NCBI GenBank assembly: GCA_040357565.1
Contig: JBDODJ010000005.1
DNA from: Cercozoa sp. M6MM
Lineage: Eukaryota; Endomyxa: Ascetosporea
DNA: 64,000 nucleotides
Strand: one strand, 5' to 3'
The position numbers were made by a program, and so were the translations under genes. This document shows, in pieces, positions 49,032 to 59,544 of the stretch (positions are counted from its first letter, which is position 1; every line of letters begins with the position of its first letter). The notes beneath the pieces are model-generated. The model saw nothing but the letters and a program-made list of their open reading frames with translations, searched no databases and was not told where the DNA came from.

Positions 49032-51739
49032 ATGACAGGATACTTGGTTTTAGACGTGGGTGCACAAAGCATCAGAACTATTGATCTTTCCGAGAAGCCA
49101 CAGGATGTCCACAACAGCAACAACAGCAGCAGCGACAACTGCAGTGACAGCGACATGGATGGTGTACATGAGAGCCCCACCTTGTTGTCGACGTTAAACA
49201 TGCGTCTTGCCTCTCGGCGGAGTAGTTTCCAGGTGGATGATGCAAGTGGCGACAACGAGACCAGCAGCACTTCTCCTACCAGTGAGAGTCAAGATGACGG
49301 GGGTCCCAGTGCCAGAACGGCACTGCTGAATGCCGACCTGGTGGCACACGTGCTCAACTTCGCCTGTGAAAAGGTCGCCGAGACTGCTGAAATGGCATAC
49401 GTGCACCCAGTGTGGGTAGATCGACCTGCACATACGTGTGGGCTCGTGGTGTATGTTGGTGTTATTGTTCCAGAGACAAGCTGTGCAGCATAAGTCGGAA
49501 GACATGTGGCGTCGCTTTGCTGTGCAGAAGTGGCCGGCCTTGCAGAGTCGGAGCAATGTCAACTGGTTCTCGCTGGTGGCGGTACGTCTCATGAGGTGCT
49601 CATAGCACAAGTGTCGCCATCGAAGAGTGCGACTTTGCCTCCTTCCACTCGCAACCTGTACCTCCTTCTTTTGTGGAGCGAGGCAGGCGAAAGTGCTTTT
49701 ACTGAGCTAACCTAGGGCTGGGAGAACAGTGCGCGCTTCCGTTTCCAGTGTCCACTTCGCGTCGGCGGCGCTCTCATGCGTCGCACTGACCAGGGTGCCT
49801 TCGTCCTTTTCTTCCTTTATCTCCCCTTTACATGCGTGTGTACTGCACAGACAATGTGGACCACTGCTTGGTATGTCGAAAGAACGTGCACATTGTCAAG
49901 TCGCGCGACGAACTGGAACAACACGCTTCGGATGGTGCGCTTGCATGTATACGCCATGCAAAGGATCTATGAGTTGTGTACATGCAGGTGAGTGCGTGCG
50001 CTTCGTGCTAAACGAATCGGGCGAGATTTTGACGGAGAGAAACACGCGCGGTCGCACCAGATTGATGATGGGCATGATGATGGCAAGCACTTACAACCCA
50101 CTCCTGAGGTACGGCGTTGAGGCCCTGCGACTGCCGCTGTCCAACCATGCCTTGTACTGGCCGCTGAGTGACGTCTTTGGTGCTCCCTATGTCCTCTCTG
50201 TATGCGTGCTGGGTCTGTATGACATTACGATGTGTCGCAGGCAAGCGCGGGACAAAGCTGTACGAGCAAGACAACAAACTGGTGCAACTGGTGCAACACA
50301 TCGTGTCGTCGTCGTTGTCGGTGTCGCTGGAGGAACGGCACGTGGTGCTACCGGTGCCACGTGCACTCGCTGAGACTGAGGCCGAGCAATTCTTGATGAC
50401 CATGTTCGAGTCTTATGGGGTACCTCCCTGTCAAATCATTGTTGATGCATACATATGCCGCTTGTGTACATGCATACATACGTCTGTGTACTTGTGCAGT
50501 TGCAAGGACTCTCGTTGATTCCTGACGTCGTGTGTGTCACCGAGGGCCAACCAAGCATTGCTGTACAGCTTGGTAGCTTGTTTACACCTTGTCTTGTGCT
50601 ATCCCAAGTTATTGCGTGTATTGGATAGGTGCAACGCATATCACTGTGACTGCTGTCATGCCTTCGTGTGACTTCACTTGTGTACCAATGATGTTTCACC
50701 CCGTGAAAGGTGAGGATGTTCATACACGTGTGTTCACAGGACGGTGACGATATCAAAGTGAGCAACACGAGTGTGCACACGCTTGTGAAGGTCGAAAGTG
50801 CCTTGTGCGCCAACGATCTTGTGGAGTTCTTGCGGCGACGTGCTCGTGTTGCTGTCGGCGACAATGGCAAGGAGGTCAGTTGTTTTCTCCCTCCTTGTGT
50901 TTGTTATTTGCCAGACATAGGTAAGGCACTCAAGACTGTTTCTGTCGCTCGAGAAGAACCAAGTGAGGTTTCTCGCGCTCTGTCCAAAGTAAGAACACCT
51001 CGCCTTGCCGTTTGTGGAATCTGCTGATGCGAAGTACTCTCGCAGATGGTTGAGGTGGCCGCCACCAGTCACGAGTTCGACCACCGCATGCAACTGAGCG
51101 TGCCTGAACAAGTGCGGCGGTACACACTCGATGTCTTTGGTGGCACAAATCCGAATGTGGACCCCAACATTGTCGGTACTCGCTTGTCCGCACGTATGCA
51201 GGATTTTTTCGTTTTTTACGCTTAGTTGTATTGTAACAGGAGCCAAGGTCGAACTGCCGCGGAAAGAGTCGGTTTTCGCAGGCGAAGCTTTGTTTGCGCC
51301 GCTGCTAAAGTCTACGCCAGTGCAGACACTCGTTCGGCGTGTTGTAGACTTGACTGGTGCAGCTTTAATTTTTGTGCTGCTTCAGTGTGTTGGGGGTTCT
51401 CATCTATCTTTGGGCAGGCGCCACGTGGTAGTTGGAGAACGTGTGCCTGGAGGGAGCTCTGGCACAGGCGACTGGGGTTACTGAACGACTGCAGTACGAA
51501 CTTTCGTCTCTTGGCTACGACAACGTTGGTACTGGGCTTACTCTAAATCTTGTATCAAAGCCACCACAATTGCGTTCCTAGCGGTGCGCAACAAGGGCGT
51601 GAACGGTGTCGCACTTGGCGCCAGCAAACTGTGCTACAATGTCGAGCAACATGGCGGCGTGTGCGGTGTGCTCGAAGAGTACGACGAGGTCGGACCCTAC
51701 GGCGACTTTCGCGCTCGATACACCCAGTTTTGGCACTAG
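49032..51739 (+). CDS. F-box / actin-related protein fusion (ARP8-like)
   Basis: The start at 49032 reads MTGYLVLDVGAQSIRTIDLS, like the first phosphate-binding strand of an actin fold. An acidic Ser/Asn-rich linker follows, then an F-box: ARTALLNADLVAHVLNFACE and SEDMWRRFAVQKWPALQSRS. Next is a CxxC/HxxxxxxxxC segment (VDHCLVCRKNVHIVKSRDEL). The actin-like part resumes with EERHVVLPVPRALAETEAEQ and FLMTMFESYG (compare actin MTQIMFETFN), GLSLIPDVVCVTEGQPSIAV, ATHITVTAVMPS, NVCLEGALAQATGVTERLQY (the LTGG strand, without GG), and KGVNGVALGASKLCYNVEQ, then LEEYDEVGP (actin KQEYDESGP). It ends YTQFWH and TAG at 51737. Plant ARP8 is a known F-box actin-related protein, so an E3 ligase adaptor role is likely. 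The ATP-loop residues of actin are missing. Confidence 0.75.
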
Positions 51740-52562
51740 CAGCCCGGAAGTTAGCTGAGCGGAACAACGAACTCGGCAATGACTCCGACGTCTCCGTCCG
51801 TCGACGCGAATGCGATTTGGAGACGACCATCGTAATTTACAGTTTTGTTACTTTGCCAGGTGATCCAAAAAAAAACTGAGGAACGTAAGAAAGTCTGTTC
51901 TTGGAGGGATAGTGGCCAAGTGTCAGTTACCCCAACGGTTCAGTTGGGCGGCAACCACTGGTAGCCGGGAAAGACACTCCTCAGATGTTTTTATTTAGCT
52001 GGCGTGAAGTAAGGGTATTTTTGTAAGTCTGAAAGCTGCTTCCGTTCCGCGCGGATACAGTAGATCATGCTGTAACAGTTTTAAAAGTTAGACCTATTGA
52101 TACCCTTCATGGCTTATCGCGTGAGCCGCCATGACTACAACACTGTTACTGACGGAACAGAATTAAATTTAAACAGAAAGTCTGTCGTCAATCAGACAAA
52201 GCGAGGGAATCAAATGATTCAGTTTAAAGAAGCGAAGTGAAGGATTTCCCCAACTGGGTTCTTGCGTCAAACTAGACGGAGAAACCTTCTCTCTACAGCA
52301 GATGCGTACTTGTCATGGTGGATACCAGTACAGACTGCAGAGAGCTGATGCCAAGCTCAATCTAAAATTTACAGGACAGGCGTTTAGACAGGTCCAGCCA
52401 CAGCTCTATAGGCAGCAGTACCGCAGAGCCACAAACCCTTACCTCTTCTGCGGAGACTGCATAATCTGAGTCAGTCCATAACAACACTTCCGTTAAAACA
52501 ATGGATGCCGTGCGACATGGTGCCACTTGATGTCTTAGCAGTTCGTCTCGACGTCTGCGATT
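51740..52562. other. 820-base stretch without a recognisable gene
   Basis: This lies between converging genes. It has frequent stops in all frames, AT-richer composition than its surroundings and a run of A near 51868. I see no inverted or tandem repeat. Confidence 0.5.
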
Positions 52563-54183
52563 TCAGAAGAAAGGCACAGCCGAGGCAGCAAAGATGTCGG
52601 CGGTGTTGTCGAACTCTGCGTCGGACATGTCCTTTTGTGCAGGCGTGAGACTGAAGCGATGTGATACGCCACGCGGCCGTTTCTCTGTCTTTCGGCGATT
52701 TTCTTCCGTTGGCGGTTTCTTTGGCAGAGCAGTTGCGCTGCGCTTAATCTGCGTGCTCTTAGACCTAAGCTGTTGATGTTGTGCATGCGCCGGCGGGCAC
52801 GGTGCCTGCGCTAGCTTCTTGCCGTTCTTTTTGCAGAAAGGCGCAACGCAGCCTCCTGCGAGGAACGACACATTCCCAGGAGTCATCGCTGTATCAGAAC
52901 AGAAAATGAGCCTACCTGCGATGCAGTGAGCGACGCTTGGATGCACCTGAAATATTGGATTCAGCACATCGCGAAAGCTGTATCTAAACTTAGAAGGTTC
53001 GTGTGGGTGCTTCACGGCATGCATGAAGTGCCGTATCACAGCGGTGCATGCTTTGACTGCCATCTTGACTCCAGGTATCTCCAACAGTACTTGCGAACTG
53101 GTCAAGTCTGCACTTACGTCATGCCTGCAAAACTGATGAATGTTTCAACTCAACCTTCATTCAACATACGTTTGTCGTATCTGCGATGCAGCGACTCGTT
53201 CTGCTCTTCCGTGGACTGAAAGCCGAACAGCACTGGGTAGCCCGAACGGCCATGTACGTTCTCAGACCGCTGCTCCCGCAATGTGTGACCAAACGCGAAG
53301 GAGTCTTGAATCTAAATTCACCCTGTCGACTGCAGCAAGATCGAGATGACCTGCTAGAATCCGGTGTACAGTGTGGAAAACTTTGCCAAGAACGAAAGCG
53401 GCGTGTTTGCGTTGTTCGTTGAGCCAGTAGTGCTGCGCCAGCTTTGCCTTTTTCTCGAGGTCGCCCACAATCAAGGAGGCCAGTTCTAAACACAACAACT
53501 AAAAACAACTAAACATCCCACAAGCAGCGACGGTGTCAACCTTGGTTCGACAGCGCGCGTCTGTTTTTGTACTTGGGAACCATCGAGTGCCTTCTTGTAA
53601 AATTGAACTAGAAAGATAATCACCAAGCGATCGTGGTGGTACCAGTACTGCAGATCACCAGTGTGTGACCTCTTGGCAAGTTTTATCGTGTCGCTGTTGA
53701 AAAGCGTCATTCGCAGCACCTTTTTCGAAGCAAACATGACCGCCTGCGAGCACAATGACACGTGTACTTTCGCTTCAACAGGGTTCGATCGGAAACAGAA
53801 AATCAGCAGCACTGCTTCTTTGGTGCACGTTTTTATCTCCTTGGACGCACATGGCTACAGGGCGAAGAGGGGGGGGGGGGGGGGGGGGGGGGGGGATAAA
53901 ACACGAAGACTAAAAACTAAACTGAAAGCAGACAGTCAATTTACAACGTCAGGCCATCTAGTTCCGATAACTGCACAACAACTGGGAGGTACGGGTTAAG
54001 GTAGAAGTTTAGCTGCAACTGACCAATGGCCTCGGCAAGGTCCTTGTGGCGAGGCCATGCCGAACTCTGCTCGAGCACGTGCATCGTGATTTTCTCATGG
54101 ACTGCTGCCAGCGGTTTTATGGCGTACGCGAAAGTCGAGGTCATCATACAGGCACAAAAAGCCAGCAACAACAAAGCAGTCAT
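52563..54183 (-). CDS. Unidentified protein with signal peptide
   Basis: The start at 54183 gives a clear signal peptide, MTALLLLAFCACMMTSTFAY, so the product enters the secretory pathway. Later pieces are MHVLEQSSAWPRHKDLAEAI, LQLNFYLNP, LSELDGLTL, EAVLLIFCFRSNPVEAK, AVMFASKKVLRMTLFNSDTI, GDLQYWYHHDRLVIIFLVQF, LIVGDLEKKAKLAQHYWLNE, FVLGKVFHTVHRILAGHLDL, LLRVWSHIAGAA and TPGNVSFLAGGCVAPFC. A basic, low-complexity tail (STQIKRSATALPKKPPTEEN) follows, and the end is DIFAASAVPFF with TGA at 52563. The product is about 400 residues. I do not recognise the family. One intron holds a run of 27 G (53869-53895; C on the sense strand). Confidence 0.5.
53869..53895. repeat. Poly-G run (27 bases)
   Basis: This is the longest homopolymer in the window, in an intron of the signal-peptide gene. 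On the sense strand it is poly-C preceded by TTTTAT. Confidence 0.95.
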
Positions 54184-54552
54184 CTCGGTTACGGGCACTT
54201 AACGACCACTCGAGTGCTGCGGGCATTCCTAGCATCTGGGCTCACCCTGCTGACTACACTCTCGCACGGTTCTGCATTTTGCACGTCACGCCCAGCGCCT
54301 GCCACGCCAGTTCCTTAGTTTTGAGCATGAAGGCCGCATTACTGAGAAAAAGCAGAGTAAGTTTAAAACCAATCGATGGCATTATTTGCGGAAAGTGTAA
54401 ACTTAAGTTTAGTGAGCAGCAGTCTGAGGATCTGAACAAAATCTCTGGCGAGTTGTCAGCGTTCGGACTTTGGTGCCGACACGGGGGCGACCGGGCTGGT
54501 AAAAATGTATAATCTCGTTGTTGGGTGAGCGTTTGGACAGACTATTGCGCTT
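54184..54552. promoter_or_regulatory. Divergent upstream region of two secretory-pathway genes
   Basis: This region separates outward-facing genes that both encode signal peptides. No promoter motif is obvious. Confidence 0.35.
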
Positions 54553-55108
54553 ATGATGTGGCTTTGGATTTTGCCAGTCCTGTTCGCCACGAAACAGGGG
54601 CAGGCCACCTCGTCAAAAGGCCAGTTTGGATTCGCGTTGCTGAGTACGGGCAAAGTGCAGAACGGCGTCGAACTGTTTTCGGCACTGTACGAACATGCAA
54701 CTTCAAAGAGCCCGGCACCAGCGGTTGCTGAGCCGGCAGCGAACGCCAATGACGACCTTGAAGGAATTGCGCTGGTGAAAAGTCTGGACTTGATTGTCGA
54801 GCGCTACGAGGCGCCAGGACTCATAGCGGTGGCGCACCCGGACTACGACTTCGCGGTGTTGGTTGCTACCAAACGCATACCGAGACTCGGCGAAGATGGC
54901 TGGCGCAGCTTCATCGCAGAACTGCGGGAGTTTATTGAACGAGAGTTGCGCGAGGGCTCACTGAGAGACTTCAAGCCACGCGAGCGACCAAGAGAGGAGC
55001 CCTTCAACAAAACCGTGCAACTTCGAATCAAACGAGTGGCCAAGTGTACCGCTTCCTCGCCTATTTCCGTGTGCGTGTGTGTTGATGTGTGTGTGTGTGT
55101 ATGTGTTG

Positions 55109-55168
<60 letters not shown>

Positions 55169-57896
55169 TCGCCGAAATAAACGTAGCACCGACTCCGGCA
55201 GAGAAGTCGACAGAATTGATGTCGCTCAGCGTAATATCTTTGCAGTGAACTGAGTGGATTCTTCGTTATTTTCTGTTCAGATAAAGCAGCAGCCAACAAG
55301 CGACAACTTGACGCTGCAATTGGCGCTTAGCGTCGATGTGTATGGCGTTGGATTGTTCGATCTGCATTTCAAGGACTTCCTTCTAAGTTTAGTGACCTCA
55401 ACTACAGCAATCTAACTCTGCACGCGACATGTATATGAACACTGTGCCCTGTTGTTACTTTAGTGGCCTCACGAAGTTGTGGCCCTGCTCGCGACGCTGC
55501 CAATCGACGAGAAGCTCAAAGCATCCTGCAACAAGTTGAGCTTACCTGGAGCCGAATTAGATGCCGCCGACGTCTGTTTCACACTGCTGCCTGAGATGCC
55601 CGACCTCGAACTGACGGTGCTTGGTATTTGCACTGTCTTTTAATTGTTTTGTATCTCGAAAGTCCAACGCTCGCTCTTCCAAGCAGACCCAGCATCGAAA
55701 AGCATGTCCGACACCCAGGGGCATCTTGGCCTGCAGGTGACACTCGAGACGACTCTGCCACTGACGTTCGCGTTGTCGTATCCGCCTTTCATCAAGCCTC
55801 TCCTTGTCAAAGCAGAGGGCCTGTCGTGGATCGAGTACGACTCCAACACAGACGACGGATTGGCAGTTCGCAGATTCACTCGCCTGGCACTGCAACACCT
55901 CGTCAGCGAACGATCGGAACATGCTGACCTAAAACTCATCGTACTCTGTGTTACTTGGTTCAGTGATACCCTATCTGTGGGCATGTGATGGGATGGCAGG
56001 AAACACTCCCGGGCACCTCGCCTTTCCGAGTCGAAGTGAGAGCAGTTGAGAACTTCCAAGTCAACATTGACCCAACCAAAGCCGAGATTGAGTACGTTTT
56101 CTGCGACGACACAGTGCACGTCCTGGCATGCACAAACTCCATCTGTCTGATCATACTCGACGCTGCCTTGGTAGCGAGTTTTCGTACTACTGCCTGAGTG
56201 TCATGAGTATTAAACTACACTGCATTGTTGGGCCAACGCGCAGTACCCGCACAAGGTGGGACAGCTACTGATGTACCAAGCTGGTGAACTCTTTGGAGAC
56301 AAAGGGGCGAAAGTAGCAACTTCGCAGCTTTCGCGACACCTGAAGCCGAGTGCACTGTGGTCGCCGAAACGCAAAGTTCCAGCTGTGCCGTGGTCGCTGC
56401 TGTCGGCGCAGTTGCCTTTGCCAGAAGGAGAGGGAAGAATAGTGTCAATGGAGTGCCTGAAGGACATAGTCGGACGAGTCTACCCGCATGCGCACGTTGA
56501 AGTCTCCGAAGCTGCTGCCGAGCAACGTCGCGTGAATCTGAAGAGACTTTTGCAAGCTGTCGAATCGTCCAAGCCCGCACCAACTAAGCCTGAGGAAACT
56601 CCAACTGAGCAAGTGCCGAAGCCTCAGCCACCACCGCAGGCAGTGCCTTTGAGGACGCCGACCCGCACTCGCGAACTTCCCAAGTTGGCTGCACCGGCAG
56701 CGACACCTCCAATCCCACCGGGCGACGCTCTCTCCGATGTCGCCGCCGACTCCGACCGACGGAAGCTCAGTGCCAAGTGGCTCCTCGGAGGAGGCACTGG
56801 CATCGGACCTGACTACCGCAACACGCCGATACGTACGCTGGTCCGCTACGCGTTGCTGTACGTTGCCGTGCCGCTAACTCAGGTGCTGTTGGTGCTGCAC
56901 TTGCGACCGCGTCCAAAGAAGGCTCGCACCAGGCCTGTCTGTCCTCATTGTCATCCTGACCGTGCTGGAGGTGCGTTTCTGCCTTTTCTGACTGTATAGG
57001 TTTCATCTTGTGGAGTGGGGTTTGTATTGTTACAGGACGAAAGTGTCTTGACTGGAACAAGTGCGCACCGCGAGACAGGGCAGCACTCCTGGTCGCAGGT
57101 GTGCTTCTTTTCTCTTGCTGTCTCTCAAAATGCCAGTGGCGGTCTGGCACCCTGGTATCTTTTGTTTCACCCTGGCATCTTTTGTTTCTCGCTCAGAGTG
57201 CAACTGCGACTGCAAGGAGCGACTTGAGGATATCCCGTCGCCGCACAGTCCAAGCACTCAGGTGGCAACACGTGCGCTGGCCACAGGCGGCTTCTTTGGC
57301 GGCAGTCTCTTCGTGACCGAGGAAGGCACTCCGGCAGGACGGCGACGTCACTCGCACGGCGTGCTGTTCGCCAGCGGTGGCGACAACCCGGTGAACATTC
57401 TCGCACTGCTGGTGCAACCCAACGAGGCCGCCAACACACTCGGCATCGACGCTCTGCGACGCTTCACTGTGTTGTGCGACCTAGCGACACTCGACAGCAC
57501 GCTCGATCAGTCCAGGTACTTTGGTGCTCTCATTGTTGCATGGAGGCACGCACTGAGCATACTACTGTACGGTTGTAGTACCAGGGAGGAGGGCACGCAG
57601 GTCTGGCTGGTGAAGAGGATGATTGCCCGGTCGGCCGACTGCAACACCCTCACCGTGCTGGTCATGAATGCCGACACGGGCGAGACCGCGTGCGCCAAGT
57701 TCACGAGTGCACACCACCGCGAGAGTCGACGCAACCACGCGCGCAGTATTGTGACCACTCTGGCACTGAAGGGACGTGCAGACTACTGCGCGCTGCCTTT
57801 CGCCTGGTCGGCCTCTCCGCACCTGTCGCGTCGACCTCCGGTTCCGGCCTTTGTTGAGCTTTCGACGGTTCGAACGGTGCTTTCCATTGGGCTGCT

Positions 57897-57947
<51 letters not shown>

Positions 57948-57957
57948 NNNNNNNNNN

Positions 57958-58006
<49 letters not shown>

Positions 58007-59187
58007 CATGAAGATATGCAACAGGTAAGCACCCTGGCAGCTCTGATGGAACTAGCGCTTTCGAAGGACCAAGGCACAGCAGCGATAACGACGGAACTGC
58101 GCGAATCCGCGCTGCTGTCGCTGCCATCGGTGCTGTCCTGGACTGCCCAGATCCTTGTTGGTACTACTTGCCCGTATGTCTGGACTTGACTTGTGACTTG
58201 ACTTGACTTGCGGCAGCTTTGGAACAGCTGCACCAACGCGGCGTTGTTCATTGTGATGTCAAACCGTCTAATATTGTCATTGGCGAAGATATGGGTACGT
58301 CAGACAGGAACCGAACATTTCCGACCTGACTTTGTCTAGCTGGTCTCTGTTGACTGCAGATGCTCAACTCTGCGACTTTGGTTCCGCCACGCCGCTGCGC
58401 TGCCTGAACCAGGCTGCGGAACCGCAACAGCAACAGCAGCAACAACAGCAGTCGCGACAACAACAACAGCAGGAAGACACCGAAGCAACGAGTATCGCCG
58501 AAGAAGAGGAGAAGCTGTGTCGTGAACTGTGTCGACTTGTGGAAGCTCGTGCAGTCGACTCCGCCAGTCGCCAAGACAGACCGCGCAGACCTCTGCCGAC
58601 CACTCCCGAATACGCAGCCCCAGGTATACCTTCAGTCTAACCTTGTGAGACTTGAGTGAGTGCTGTGTCTACTGCCGGAGTGGAGCAGAGTCGATACACC
58701 CGACGAAAGGACGTCGCACCTCACGAGTCGACGTGTGGGCGCTCGGAGTGACCTTGTTTGAGGCATTGAACGGCTGCTCGCCCTTCTGGCACGTGACTGG
58801 CTGCGTGCGCACACAAGCCAACAGCGGCGGCAGCGGCAGCAGCGACTCGCGCCGAATGCAGATGAACCGCATGGCACTCCAGCTGCACGTTGGTGGCCTG
58901 GCCGAGCTACTGCACACTGACGTCTCCACTGCCAGTGCCAATGCCAGTGCTCCTGACCTCAGATGGCGTGTGGCAGGTATTGCACAGACACGAGTTAAAT
59001 GCGCTGTGTTCAGTCACCTTTTCATTGTGTAAATGTTGCAGTGCCAGACGACGTGCGGAGTCTGGTGTCACTCTGCTTGTGTCACGACCCGGATAGACGG
59101 CCCTTCTGCCGAGATTTGCTGCGACTCCCGGTTTTCGACGCGGTGCGACCCTCGCTGCCGCCTCCTTTTTCGAGCAACTCGGGCTGA
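54553..59187 (+). CDS. Single-span transmembrane Ser/Thr kinase with large luminal/extracellular domain
   Basis: The start at 54553 gives a signal peptide (MMWLWILPVLFATKQGQA). A large ectodomain follows: FGFALLSTGKVQNGVELFSA, DLIVERYEAPGLIAVAHPDY, VDVYGVGLFDLHFKDFLLSL, VVALLATLPIDEKLKASCNK, VTLETTLPLTFALSYPPFIK, VEVRAVENFQVNIDPTKAEI, and a Pro-rich stem (KPAPTKPEETPTEQVPKPQP). The membrane span is LVRYALLYVAVPLTQVLLVL (about 56840-56905), then the basic stop-transfer RPRPKKARTR and a Cys cluster (CPHCHPD, CLDWNKC, ECNCDCK). The kinase part has ETACAKF (candidate ATP Lys), LEQLHQRGVVHCDVKPSNIV (HCD in place of HRD), LCDFGSATPL (DFG), a poly-Gln insert, TPEYAAPESIHP, and SRVDVWALGVTLFEALNGCS. 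It ends PPFSSNSG with TGA at 59185. Junctions keep frame throughout, about 1100 residues. The layout recalls IRE1/PERK or receptor kinases, but no specific family match was seen. Confidence 0.72.
55076..55167. repeat. (TG)n microsatellite
   Basis: TG repeats with two GATG interruptions lie in an ectodomain intron of the transmembrane kinase gene. Confidence 0.93.
57900..58004. repeat. (TG)n microsatellite with 10-N gap
   Basis: TG repeats with N at 57948-57957 lie in a kinase-domain intron of the transmembrane kinase gene. Confidence 0.95.
58420..58472 (+). repeat. Coding poly-Gln repeat
   Basis: CAG/CAA codons give AEPQQQQQQQQQS then QQQQQE in the activation segment of the transmembrane kinase, between DFGSATPL and TPEYAAPE. 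Mixed CAG and CAA codons argue for selection at the protein level rather than pure slippage. Confidence 0.85.
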
Positions 59188-59544
59188 ACTAAGTGTGATT
59201 AACAATTGACGCGAAGTAAACTGAGCGGCAAAGTTTCGTGTGAGTGTTCAAGCGTCAGTTTAATGGTTTTACTTCTCGTTGTAGTCGATAGTTCAGTTTA
59301 CGAAAAGGGCAATACACTGTACAGTACGCAAACAATGTCGTTAACAGACGATGTTGTTGCATAGACGTTTTTCAACGCTTCCTTAACACAAACTGAGACT
59401 GATCAAGTCGTTCGTTATAGTCGACGACGTAGGGTCTACACGTGGTTAGGTAGTACGAAAAGTACAACAGACGCACAATCGTGAATCCTCGTCACCGAAA
59501 ATCAATTTGACAAAAAGCAGAGCAAAATAAAGTTCTCCGCTCGG
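59188..59544. promoter_or_regulatory. Intergenic, upstream of PAN2
   Basis: This lies between two plus-strand genes and should contain the kinase 3' UTR and PAN2 promoter. AT-richer than its flanks. No repeat or frame is supported. Confidence 0.4.
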
